A stretch of 64,000 nucleotides of DNA from Bryum argenteum (taxonomy: Eukaryota; Streptophyta; Bryopsida; Bryales; Bryaceae). The translations under genes were made by a program, and so were the position numbers. Shown piece by piece: positions 22,784 through 33,546 of the stretch (its first letter is position 1; each line of letters opens with the position of its first letter). Where the stretch lies: NCBI GenBank assembly GCA_037043015.1, contig CM073331.1, positions 1,137,501 to 1,201,500 of the forward strand, in the 5' to 3' direction. Below the pieces are notes generated by a model, which was not told the origin of the DNA, did not search any database, and saw nothing but the letters and a program-made list of their open reading frames with translations.

Positions 22784-23655
22784 CTTGTTGCGCGCATCCT
22801 CGGCCGCTGATGGCCACCGAGAGGGCGTGGACGGTGCGCGCGCGCCCGCGTGGGCGCGGTGCCAGTCCCAGTTTAGTTCCACGCAGCGCTCTGTCTGTCG
22901 GACCGTCACGTACGGTGGGTGAACCCTCAACCATCAGTAACTGTATGTATCAGTAACATGGCAATTACATAAACACAATCTGTGATCATTTTTCTTCTCT
23001 TTTTTGTTTGTTTCTGCACAAGCCAGAGTGGCCATCCAAGTGCTCTTTTCGCAACCCATCGACAAAAAAAGAGGTTTTGTTCAACTCTAGTGCAAGCACC
23101 TCTTCGTATGAATGGAAAAAAAGGAGTATCAAACTCATTATGACTAGCCTTCTATTATCACATTTGTCTTGTACTTGCATACATCATGCAGTTTTAGGAA
23201 CACTTGTAGAAGTAGGGACCTCACATTGATCACCTACTTAAACAGAGTAGTGTGAAGATCTAGGAATGGAGTCATTGATGCATGTAATTCCAACAAATGA
23301 TAAGTGCCAATGCTTTTCAACATTGTTTATCAGCAATATATGATTTTCTTTTGTCAGTATTATAGCATAAAATAATGAGTATTTAAGTGACATTGCAAGG
23401 CCATGCTGTTTGCAGCATAATCACGAGTGTTGTCCACGCCGTGCCATCAATTTTGCATGGATACAAAATCTCCTGAAATGGGGAATTTTAAACGGGAATT
23501 GTGCGTTCGTTCCCACGAGAGACTCTTTTTCTGAAGCTCTCTGATGAAGGAACAACACTTGTGTTTGCCTGCCATATTGAACATCACGTATTTATAGTAA
23601 GGTGCTCAATAATGGCTCGATTTTTAGCACGGGGAAAAACTATAGGGGATGTTAC
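22784..23655. other. PAL2 upstream region
   Basis: A CpG- and GC-rich patch near 22795-22870 gives way to AT-rich DNA. No gene seen. Confidence 0.4.
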
Positions 23656-23934
23656 TACCGTACCACCATAGCAAGTTCGTTCGTAAATAATTCTAATTTT
23701 TAAAAAAATGTAAAAAATCAGGAATTACACGCCAAGAGGAACGAAAAGTTGAGAAATTATGAGTTACTGCAATAGCCAATTGGATGAGTTAGAGCCTCTA
23801 GTTCATCTCTCTCCTTGGCATAGGATTTTCCAAAATCAAAAGAATGAATTTCAAAAAATCTATCTCTGGCGGACGAACCTTATTTTTTTCAAAAAAAACA
23901 AACATTCGTTTGTTGAGCATGTTTGTGGTATGGA
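23656..23934. mobile_element. MITE, CCGTAxCACCATAGC family (copy 2)
   Basis: The left end TACCGTACCACCATAGCAAG is clear. The right end (GTTTGTGGTATGGA) is decayed. The interior GAGCCTCTAGTTCATCTCTC is the reverse complement of the interior of the copy at 55383-55701, confirming one family. Confidence 0.7.
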
Positions 23935-24008
23935 AAAAAAATTTGCTGGAAAGATGGAGCAAGTGGAATTGTCATTTTTGAACGCTTTCTACAATGAGTT
24001 ATGAGTTT

Positions 24009-24190
24009 TCGAGGTTGGTAATGATAGGTACTTCTTAAATGGTGCCCTAAAGTGGCACCCTATAATGTTTGCAGTGAGTATACATGGTATCGTAAGTTGT
24101 ATGAGAAAGCTATTATGTACCTAGTTTGCGTGAAGATTACTAGAGCTCCATTGTGGGACTATTTTAGACCATTTTATCATAGAGTAAGTT
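24009..24190. repeat. dispersed repeat, GAAGCTATTATGTACCT family
   Basis: Shares TTTGAGGTTGG, a TGGTG...GTGACACC-like hairpin and (G)AAGCTATTATGTACCT with 27255-27475. Shorter matches lie near 42055-42125 and 45300-45405. No ends defined. Confidence 0.5.
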
Positions 24191-24809
24191 GTGTACTCAC
24201 GATCAATCCTTGGGTGCCTCAACACCACTCTCCATTGTTTATTTTGTGGTTGTTTTAGGTGGATAAGTTTGAATTTTTAAGGTAGAGGCACCTATAACCA
24301 TTCGTTTATGAGTTGTATTATGTATGTTGGATACATCAAGGTCCTTCTGTCCGGTGGGCTTTAGGTCGTTGGCTTGACGAACAGACACTCTAATCACGCC
24401 GGTCCTAAAAAAGGATTGGAGTTTTTATCTATGTTGGATGACACTAGAGAAACTTTCATTTTCCGTCATGGCCTATTAAAAAAAAGAGGCCTCTCTTTGG
24501 AAATGTAAGCTTTAACCCTTAAACGTCCCATGGTAGGTGAAGATCACTGACCGTAGACTAGGTGTACGTTCTGCTCTTCAAAATTTAGCACGACAGATAA
24601 AAGCATGTTCAGAAAATCCAACGGTATGGATGTGACAATTAATGTACACTACGTACAGAGAATTTTTTTGGGGTGATCAATCCCAAGGTTCTGGTGAGAT
24701 TGCATGAAAAGAAACCACAAGACAATGTGTTTACCAAGAGGAACCCCATGCATGGATCTGAGTGTGACACACAGAGATTAGAGCCGTGATAATATAGAAG
24801 GTGGAAGTG

Positions 24810-24990
24810 ATATTACAGAGGTTGTTCCCTATATTCGAGGTGTGATATTACACAAGTTAGGGTAAATGATACTATAGAGGTTGGATTGTGATATTGCAGA
24901 GGTCCCAATATGATGTTAGTTTGATATTACATAAGGTTGTCTTGAGGTAGTGATATTACAAAGGTTGTAAGAGTAACATTACATAGGAGG
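24810..24990 (+). repeat. degenerate tandem repeat of GTGATATTACAGAGGTT
   Basis: The word TGATATTACA(G/A)AGGTT recurs six or seven times at irregular spacing of about 25-45 bp. Confidence 0.65.
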
Positions 24991-25006
24991 ACTAGCAATA
25001 AAAATT

Positions 25007-25112
25007 TACTCCCTTTGTCCCACTATAATTGTCTAATAGGTTTTCTCAAATCTACCTCGAGAAGTAAATTTGAGAGAAACTACTTGACAATTAGAATGGG
25101 ACACAGGGAGTA
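25007..25112. mobile_element. short Stowaway-type MITE (copy 1)
   Basis: TA then CTCCCTTTGTCCCA, and at the far end its reverse-complement-like TGGGACACAGGGAG then TA. About 106 bp and almost entirely palindromic. The CTCCCTCYGTCCCA end is a well-known plant Stowaway signature. Confidence 0.85.
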
Positions 25113-25346
25113 TATAATAACAGAAGTGGGTCCATCCGGCGATCCTTCGTACCTACCAAAGTACCAACCTACCAACATACAAACCTACCAACCTAGGAAC
25201 TTACCTACCTACCTCTCTTTTTTATTATGTTACCCAAAAAAAAAAAAAAAAAAAAAAATCAACCTATTTGAGGAAATGATAGACACAAGATACTATTTAA
25301 AAGTACAATATAAAGAGCTTTCCCATCCGAACGACGGGGACCTTAC

Positions 25347-26172
25347 TAAGGTAGACCATGCTAAATCCATGCATTTAAGGACTACACTACAATTGGAAAG
25401 TTGAAATATGTGGATCAATAATAAATATGAAAAAAATGAAGAAGTTTCCATATTTTATGATGTTTTTTTAAGCACTTATAAAAATTAAAATTAAAAAACT
25501 CAGAAGTGACATATACCACATCACCTAATAAAAACCGTTCACATGCTCCATGTGCACATGAGGTACATTCTTCTACATGAAATCTAGAAAGTAGGCAAGA
25601 ATCTAGTAAGAGTGGGTGGTTTAACCCCTAAAGGTCTGCTTGATACAAAAATTGTTTAAATTATAAAAAAGAACCTTCTTCTACTTCAGGTGCAAAGAAA
25701 CTCAATCTAAGCATTGACTAGAAGATCCAACCCGTAGGATCTTGAAGTTAACTTGACCCTTTTCTCGAATGTCGAATTTAAATCGTTCATTCTTCCTCAT
25801 TTGTGAGATTATAACGGTCAAAGTTGGCTGAATTTTTCTCCCGGCGGAAATTCCAAAAAGCGATTTCTGCTTTCTTGGACTTTTAGGGGTTAACCCCTAA
25901 CTTTCCTTTAAAACCCGAAACGGATTTTGGAAGTTCCCGCAAGAGAAAAACTCAGTTAACTTTGACCATTATTATCTCACAAATGAGGAAAATGAACGGT
26001 TCAAATTCGACATTCGAGAAAAGGGTCAAGATAACTTCAAGATCTTACGGTTGGATCTTCTAATCAATGCTTAGATTAAGATCTAAAAGAAGGTCAGATT
26101 TTGTGACTTAGACCGTTTTGCAACAAGAAAATTTAGAAGTTAAGAAGATGCACGGATTTAGCATTGTCTACA
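25347..26172. mobile_element. TA-flanked MITE interrupted by a TTAA-family insertion
   Basis: An inverted copy of the intact element at 41741-42040. Its left part is 25347-25624. After a 519-bp insertion the element resumes at 26144 with GAAGATGCACGGATTTAGCA. Without the insert it is about 305 bp, against about 300 bp for the intact relative. Its last bases (expected TCTACCTTA) are mutated. Confidence 0.8.
25621..26143. mobile_element. head-to-head pair of TTAA-bounded MITE units
   Basis: Two family units in opposite orientation, 25621-25893 and 25890-26143, share the central TTAA (GGGGTTAACCCC). Both contain TTCGACATTCGAGAAAAGGG (as reverse complement in the first), a word absent from the other copies here, so one unit is an inverted duplicate of the other. 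TTAA flanks the pair on both sides. Confidence 0.85.
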
Positions 26173-26632
26173 AAATAATAATCATTTTAGGCTTTTTCTA
26201 TAATGCTTCCCATATGAATGCAACTGGATATATCACCAGAAAACCACTCAAAGGGGAGGAAATCCACTGTACTGACCCATTCTGTGTCTGTTTCAACTTT
26301 CCTTGCAGAGCAGAGGCCTGCATTTACTTCTTTATGAGAAACTAGGAAAAGTGGGGGGTGGGGGGGGTCAGGAGGGGCTCAAGGGTGCAAATCGACCCAC
26401 GCTTGTGCTTCCCCTGTAAGTTGGTTCACTTGATGATTCCATAGGGAAAGAAATAGCTCAGCCAGCCCCCCACTTGGAACAAAAGCCATCCCATCCTCAT
26501 TGTGCACATGGGGTGGGCATTGGCCCCCTTGGAATATCTGAGTGTGATTTGTTATGCAAAACAAACGTGGGAGTGAGCATTGGACCAGGTGGGGCAACCT
26601 CAATCTCTTTAAATTAATTTAAAAAATAAAAA

Positions 26633-26925
26633 ACTAAAACTAAAAAAAAGGAAGAGAAAGAAAAAAATAAGAGAGAAGAAAGAAAGAGAAAGAAAAAAAT
26701 AAGAGAGAAGAGAGAAAGAAAAAAATAAGAAAGAAGAAAGAAAGAAGAATGAAAGAGAAAGGAAAAAATTAGAGAGAAGAAAGAAAGAAAGAAGAAAGAA
26801 AGAGAGAAAAAATAAGAGAGAAGAAAGACAAATAAATAAAAGAAAAGCAATTGAAAGTAGAAGGGAAATAAAAGAAAAAGAAAGAAGAAGGGAAAAGAAA
26901 GGAAAGAAGAACGGAGCTTATCTTT
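26633..26925 (+). repeat. polypurine low-complexity tract
   Basis: About 290 bp of nearly pure A/G on the plus strand, made of GAAA/GAGA runs with recurring AAAATAAGAGAGAAG blocks. The long frame on the other strand (Phe/Ser/Leu only) is an artefact of this composition. Confidence 0.85.
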
Positions 26926-27158
26926 GTTGCTCTCTAATTGAACAAGTGTTATAATCATTGTTGGAAAACAATTTTGTGAATTTTAGCACAACATTAGATT
27001 TATTTATAGATAATCTTACACTTGTGGAAACTTTGCCAACTTTTTATGTAACTTTGTGTGAAATTGGGCATCTTCATTAGAAAGTTGCATGGAAGGGGGA
27101 CACATTCTCTAGTAATAAGGTGTTAAGGTAATGGTAATGTTAGAAAGGGACTGGAGTT

Positions 27159-27159
<1 letters not shown>

Positions 27160-27203
<44 letters not shown>
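27160..27203 (+). repeat. (CTAT)n microsatellite
   Basis: About 11 uninterrupted TATC/CTAT units inside a dispersed sequence (AGAAAGGGACTGGAGTTTCT) that recurs in reverse near 56355-56390. Confidence 0.9.
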
Positions 27204-28678
27204 TTGTTAAGGTAATGGCTCACTTTTCAGCCACGGAAATTTAGAGGGATGTAAGTTACAAGTGTAACCAATTTTTGTGCATGGGGAAAATTAGTAGTGA
27301 ATTTTTGAGGTTGGAAATCATAAGTGTTACTAGAATGGTGCGCTGTAGTGACACCATATGATTTTTTGGAGTGAGTACATGATATTATTGCATGGGGAAG
27401 CTATTATGTACCTATGAGTGAAGATTACGAGTAAGAGTTTTGGTATGTGAATTGCTCTGGTTTAGACCACTCTACTATATCATCAACCTCATGGATATCT
27501 TAAACGCTAAAAGACTGGGTTGTCTGTAGCCAAGGAGGAGGGGTTGCTAAATGTAGCACCCCTTTGAATCTGAACCCTTTTTCAATAGACGCGATAAAGG
27601 ACTTTGCTAAATCACCGTGCTATGTTCCATATTTCTCAACATGTCCAAGGAATTGAAGACAACATGAAGACACGCTTAAAAAGATGAAGATAGTAAAAAG
27701 ATGCTATTAATACAAAAATGAAGAAGATAGACGCTTAAAATGATGAAGACAATACATAGATGCTAAACAAAATTAAGAAGGTAGATGTTTAAAAAGATGA
27801 AGACAATGTAAAGATGCAAAACAGAAATGAAGAAGATAGACGCGTAAAAAGTTTAAAACATTTGAAAAATGCTAAAAAGATTGAAGATAGAAAGATATTC
27901 AAATGATGATGAAGCATCACACCCATGAAGAAAATACTTTGGGAAGTACTTTGGGCTCTAGTATAGAGAGGTAGGTGTCGGTAGCAGCCACCAAAGGTAG
28001 CATGTCTATCAGCCATTCCGTTGGAAAAGGAAAAGGATATTTATCCGCCTAAATGTAGACAGTCTTCTCTCCTTCGCCACTCTGTTGAAAATGCTCTAAA
28101 TCATTGAAACAAATTTTATTAATATCCTCTCATCAATGGTTTCAATAAAAACAAAGTGATCTGATGTCCCACTTGGATGTGAACACGAAGTATTCATCAA
28201 CTTTCTATAGTGGACTTTTATGAGTTACCCTTGCAAGCAAACTTACAAAGGGACATCTCATCCTAATTTCTCAGAGAATATGGCCTAAATTCTATGTTTT
28301 ACCCTCAAAACACAAAATACAAAGTGAAATCCTTTCATTCTATGAAATATTCTACATACATCACCACTAAATCTAGTATCTAGGTTACGCATGTACATTC
28401 ACATTAAATCTTGTATTCCAATAAATAAACTTGTCATTTCAAACATAAACTTGTCGATAGCCTTCCACATACGGCTTGTCTCTTCCATTCCATTGATAGA
28501 TATTTTTATTAGTTTTGCAATACATACCACATAAAGAGACAATGAAAACAATAAACGATGAACAAGTAGTTTAAAAGTCATGTATGATCGTGCACAAATG
28601 CAGCGACACAAATTGCTTCTTCAATTTATCTGTACGTTTACACAATGTAAAAACAGCAACACATTCAATCTCTGATCC
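27204..28678. other. intergenic, no gene seen
   Basis: Includes the dispersed repeat at about 27255-27475. An A-rich block near 27655-27900 repeats AAAGATGAAGA(C/T)A irregularly. No coding content supportable. Confidence 0.4.
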
Positions 28679-31600
28679 TTATTCTCCCCATGCCAGAGTG
28701 ATAGTATGCAAAGGATGCCATTGCCTAAGAATTGCAACAGTGACAGTATGATTCGCCATTCCGAATGCCTGCGAGGAACTGTACACGTGAAGCTTCCGCT
28801 CCTTCACATCATGCTCTATTCGTCCTCCACCCAGCTGGGATACCTGTCGTGCAATTCCATTCGTTGAAAAGATTCAATTCAAAACATTAAACATTCTCAG
28901 TCATTCATTCATTGATACTATCTGCAATCCCATTCTAATGCAGCTTTTCGATCATTTCTTTACCAATGCTACAATTGCATTTTGTTACTATGAATGGGTA
29001 AGCTATCCTTGATTCGAAAACATTGATACTATCTGCAATCTCAATCTATCGATCATTTCTTTACCAATGCTACAATTGCATTTTATTACTGTAAATGGGT
29101 AAGTTCTCCTTGATTCGAGAACATTCTATAAACTAGAAAGTCGTTATGAATTGTTTCGAGAAAGTCTCAAGAGTTCCGAATCTTCATTCTCTAATGATAG
29201 AGTCTCAACTTAATTGCGAAATCCAACTCTCACCTGGAGGCCCAGATCCTTGACTTCATCCTCAGTTGCCTTCAGGATATCGGAATGGTAAGCGAGCTTT
29301 GAGTTGCCTCTTACGATCTGTTGAGTACATTCCGATGAGTACATTCTTTCTCAAACGAGAATCAGCCTGAAATTGCTGGGATTGATTGGAAGTATATTAC
29401 AGAGAATCAAACTAGGGAGCTAAGTACCTGTGAAAGCAAATCACAACCAAATCAATAAACGGTGACGTGAGTATGCTTACCAACTTCTCATGACCCTTGT
29501 CATCACTGAGACTCATCAATACGTACTTGAAAACACCTGCACAGGCGTTTAATACCATTAATAATAGCATATGCTTGTGATTCTCACATTCCTGTAATCA
29601 ATGCAGCGGAGTGGTTCCCTTCACTATCACGAACCGACATATTGTTTACCATTTGAATCTTTACTATTGATTTACTGATTTACTATCACATATTTAAGTC
29701 CTTCTATATTCCTCTCGAAGAAAAGCATCTCCTCTTGTAACAATCCCGATAGAACCAAATCGCTAACCTAATGGTAATATTCCACAAATGGGGTTTAAAT
29801 TTTATATACAAAAGAGAAGTTACTGATTTCCTATTACATATTTAAGTCCTTCTATATTCCTCTCGAAGAAAAGCATCTCCTATTGTAACAATCCTGGTAG
29901 AACCAAACAGCTCACTGGAACTAACCTCATGGTAATATTCCACAAAAAAAAGCACTTTTATTTAGGTTTAAAAGTTTGAAGTCAAAAGAAGAGGTGATAT
30001 TACAAGGCTAGTGAAGCAATGAGTGCTCCATAACAAAATAGCTTCACTCTTGAAGCATAATCACTCAAATGGAACTTTGTGACAAACTAATCAAAATGGA
30101 ACTTCATGTCATTTAACCGGTATTGCCCAGGAAGTGCAAGTTTACTACAAGCCTCTTTTCTATGTAATCCTCTGATTTTGCTTGATCAATTGATTCAAGA
30201 AGCATCAACGAATGCAACTCTTTTCATGACTAATAGTCAGATTCTGTGAGAAATTCATTATTTATGCTCAATTTTGTTGAATGAAAAGCAATGAGTTAAT
30301 CTTTACCTTCATCGATCTGAGCAGATCTGACGTCGTTACCAGGCCACGAAGAGTCGTCGTCGGATTCAGTCTCGGCCCATCGAGTGAGGAGGATGTTGGC
30401 AATCGCATAACCTCCCGGGATACTAAATTCGATGCCGTGTGGTAAGGAGTTCCCTTTCAGAATCCACCGCAGCAAATCCTTGTGCACCCATCTTGCGTCC
30501 TACACCTCAAAATCAAACATATCGTGACAATCAAAACAAACCAACAATAGAAACTGATCACTGCATGCACTGAATGAGGTTCTTTAGACGATGTTAAAAA
30601 GAACTTTCCCTCTTAGATGGTAAAATGAAGCATTACGGAACAGGGAGCAAAGTCAATCTATGTTTTAAAATTTTCGATTAAGATGACATAAAATTGTGTT
30701 ACGAACCATCTTTTATGAAATCCTCCCCATGAATCATGCAACACGCTCTTTCATGATGTTTGGGAGCTCATTGAACAATCAATTATCAATCTGTTAAAGG
30801 TGGAATGAGTCTGATGTAAGCATGGAAAAGAAACAACGGTTTGGTTCAATACCTCAAGATCAATTTCGTTACCATGATATAAAAAAAGAGGCTTGTGTAT
30901 GACCACTGCCACTATGAGTCTGACGACCATTAAAATGAGACTAGTCTGAATAAACAAAAGAGTTATTATTTGGATACTTACCTCGAGTTCAAGTTCGTCA
31001 GCAGAGGTCTGAGGTAATGCACGGGCTTCATCCACCACAGTGAGTTGCTTCGGATCAACAGCCACAGCATTGTCATTCTCCGAATTGGCATTGTAAGGCT
31101 CACAGGCATTTTTCACCGCCGAAGCGCTGAAGCCCACCATTAGCGACGACGGAAATGGCCAAGGCTGGCTTGCTGTGTAGCTGATCTCAAAAAACAACCC
31201 AAAGAAGGATTCAGAAGTGATGAAGATTTCCAAATGCATAAAAACAGGCCAATGAATTATCATGTGCAGATTGATCAGGAAAAGCCATTACAAGGAACAG
31301 ACCACTATTAGAGTGAACAAATATGGGACTATAGTTTGTAATAAGGACAATGGCTCTACTCGGAAACGCAACCTGGCATATATGAATAAACGATGCCTTT
31401 AAAAGCAAAGCCCAAACCATTTCTTAAGAGCAACAAACTCCACGACCATTTTTAGGGTTTCGAAAATGGCACCTCACACTCGTTTGGTCGATGTCGATGC
31501 CAGATTCTTCTTTCACTTCTCTGGCAACAGCCATTTCGAATGTTTCGCCAATCTCCACAAAGCCTGCCAATAAGGAGTATCGACCGGGGTTCCATCTACT

Positions 31601-33546
31601 CTGCGAACATGCGAGCAGATGTGATCTTATCATCAACACAACTTCATACACTCTTACACTATTTCGTTTTAGTTAAAAAGGAAAAGATCATAATCTCTTT
31701 GGTATCACAACATAAAGCATTTGTAATGAATTGAAACCAGATTGTAGAAAATTGCTCCTCACCTGTCGTCCGAGGAGAACATAATCGCCGCACGCTACCA
31801 GCATAATGACAGCAGGATCCTGTAAACACGATACGATACAGAAACCTTGAAATTTGTTTAACATGGGTTCTTATAGTAACTAACCACCATTCAAGTCATA
31901 AGTGCCCAATCTGCACAAGACCCAAAGCCGAGTAATAGGGTTCGTTGTATTATGATCTTTTGATACTTGAAAGGTTCCAAAAAGCACTGTACGATGTAGA
32001 TGAGTATATTGAACTGTCTAGTACAGATAGCTTCGTCTTCCTAGTTTCAGAAAATTCTTAGTTAAAAAAGATCTAACGTTATGATATACTCAAGAACATG
32101 TTGATCATGGAGATATATACCAGTCTGGGATATGCAGAATTTCTACACGAGTCCGAAGAGCAGTGCAACGAGTGACCACCATCTTTAGCAACCATCCGTT
32201 GACCACACCCTCCACAAAACTTCTGCAAAATCAACAAGAATAAGCACTTTATTCATCAACAAAACACCGAGGTATATACTCAATCAACTGACCAAAAGCA
32301 GCATTATAAGAAAAAGAGAAGGGAAGAAGGTGCACTTTACATTGCGAGATTGCCATTCCACCATTCCTCGAGCATACGCCAACAAGCCTGCATCACTGGG
32401 CTGAAGCTGCGGACCATACCTTCGCACATCCACCCATTCGCCACCTTCTTCCCAGGCCGGTCTTTCATCTCCTCCCCCTGCACTGCTACAACGGGCTTGG
32501 CTCCATAAGCATATCCCTATTCACAAAAAAAAGGGAAAGAGAATCGCAAGTAAGAGTACCTGGACGTGTTCTGTAAGTTCACAGCGAACACTGGCGCGTT
32601 CGTGGAGTTCGACAAGCCTAAAAAGACTGGATAGCCAGCAGTTGCATGATCTGCATGATGATCCTTTAATTGTAGAGCTGATGCTGCTACGAGTACCGGC
32701 TTCCCTTCTTTCACGAGGTTTTTGGCTTCGATTAATGGAATCACCTGTTGGCGAACAGCAACTGATCAAGTGGACAAGACTCAAAAATGCATTCAAGGAA
32801 AGAGAATGTCGATGTTTCAATGACGAAAAGTCCCATAGAAAGCTCGTATCTCTCATCACTAAGCTCGTGTTTACTTTTGAGTAAGCTAAATAGGTAGATT
32901 GTATTGTTAAGATTACAACCTATTAGCGAAAGAAACTGATCTTGTAATTCATATGTCTTGAAGCTGTTAGTTTATGAAGCATCTCTTGCAGAAATCCCCT
33001 CATCGAAGCTGTTTAAGGTCCATGATTTTGTAGGTTCTTCGTTTAATTCTAGTTTCCAACAAAAGCAATGCTCCTCACTAAAAAGGGATATTCACCGTAG
33101 ATACAAGAATCATACCAGAGCTTCTGGACTGAGGAAAGCATCGGAGAGCTTGGCTTTATCCACCCTCATCTCCGCCGCTCGCTTGAGTCCAGCATCTGAG
33201 AAGAAAATCGCCTGCTGCATTGCCACCATTTCTTGTAAATCCATAAATAATTCCCTTCTCGACATCGCAACGATGAATTTTGAAATTGTTTAATCACCTA
33301 CATTCTACTGACAAAAGTATAATTGTGAATGTTATGATAAATGAAAGGTTAAATGAGATCTGAAAAACACCAAGCTCTGGAGATTGAGACCATCAAAGTG
33401 TGAAAGGCTTCATCCATGTACCACTTTTTTACTTTTAACGAAGATAACGTTATATCGAAATCGGTGGAAAAAGAGGAGCAATGAGCATGGGAACATACTG
33501 AAGAAGAATTCGACTCCTGGAGGATCTTTGTTGAAGAAGAAGCCAT
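28679..33546 (-). CDS. Nudix hydrolase (NUDT19-like) fused to a Janus/PHPT1 phosphohistidine phosphatase domain
   Basis: Twelve exons join in frame to 486 aa: 33499-33546, 33116-33214, 32560-32744, 32341-32485, 32121-32222, 31763-31819, 31473-31600, 30982-31180, 30307-30499, 29481-29536, 29234-29317, 28679-28843. Residues 1-385 match plant NUDT19/NADH pyrophosphatases: [14 protein letters not shown], a zinc ribbon (Cys162, 165, 180, 185), [12 protein letters not shown], a perfect Nudix box at 225-247 (REVKEESGI), then [11 protein letters not shown] at 259. These enzymes cleave NADH-type dinucleotides to mononucleotides. Residues 386-486 are a whole Janus/PHPT1 domain: [24 protein letters not shown] with the expected catalytic His443, and [11 protein letters not shown]. 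The joining codon (G|GT) is split by a phase-1 intron. The start gives MASSSTKI before a phase-0 donor. Exon 4 may instead begin at 32482. There is no C-terminal peroxisome signal; localisation is unclear. Confidence 0.88.
28910..29130. repeat. 111-bp tandem duplication inside an intron
   Basis: CATTGATACTATCTGCAAT begins units at 28910 and 29021. Both carry TTTACCAATGCTACAATTGC. It lies in the last intron of the Nudix-Janus gene. Confidence 0.8.
29676..29947. repeat. 148-bp tandem duplication inside an intron
   Basis: CATATTTAAGTCCTTCTATA occurs at 29689 and 29837 within near-identical blocks ending ATGGTAATATTCCACAAA. It lies in the 770-bp intron that separates the Nudix and Janus coding parts. 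Confidence 0.8.

Noticed and set aside
24810-24990. CRISPR-like spaced repeat
   Set aside because: The repeats are short, degenerate and irregularly spaced, and the host is a plant; an ordinary decayed tandem repeat explains it.
26614-26958. 114-codon Phe/Ser/Leu frame resembling a membrane protein
   Set aside because: Translation of a polypurine tract; no start context or conserved sequence.
28679-30306. Separate stand-alone Janus gene downstream of a Nudix gene
   Set aside because: The Janus exons have no start codon of their own before the conserved FKYVL, and the intron phases join exactly to the Nudix exons. Kept only as the refutation case for the fusion.
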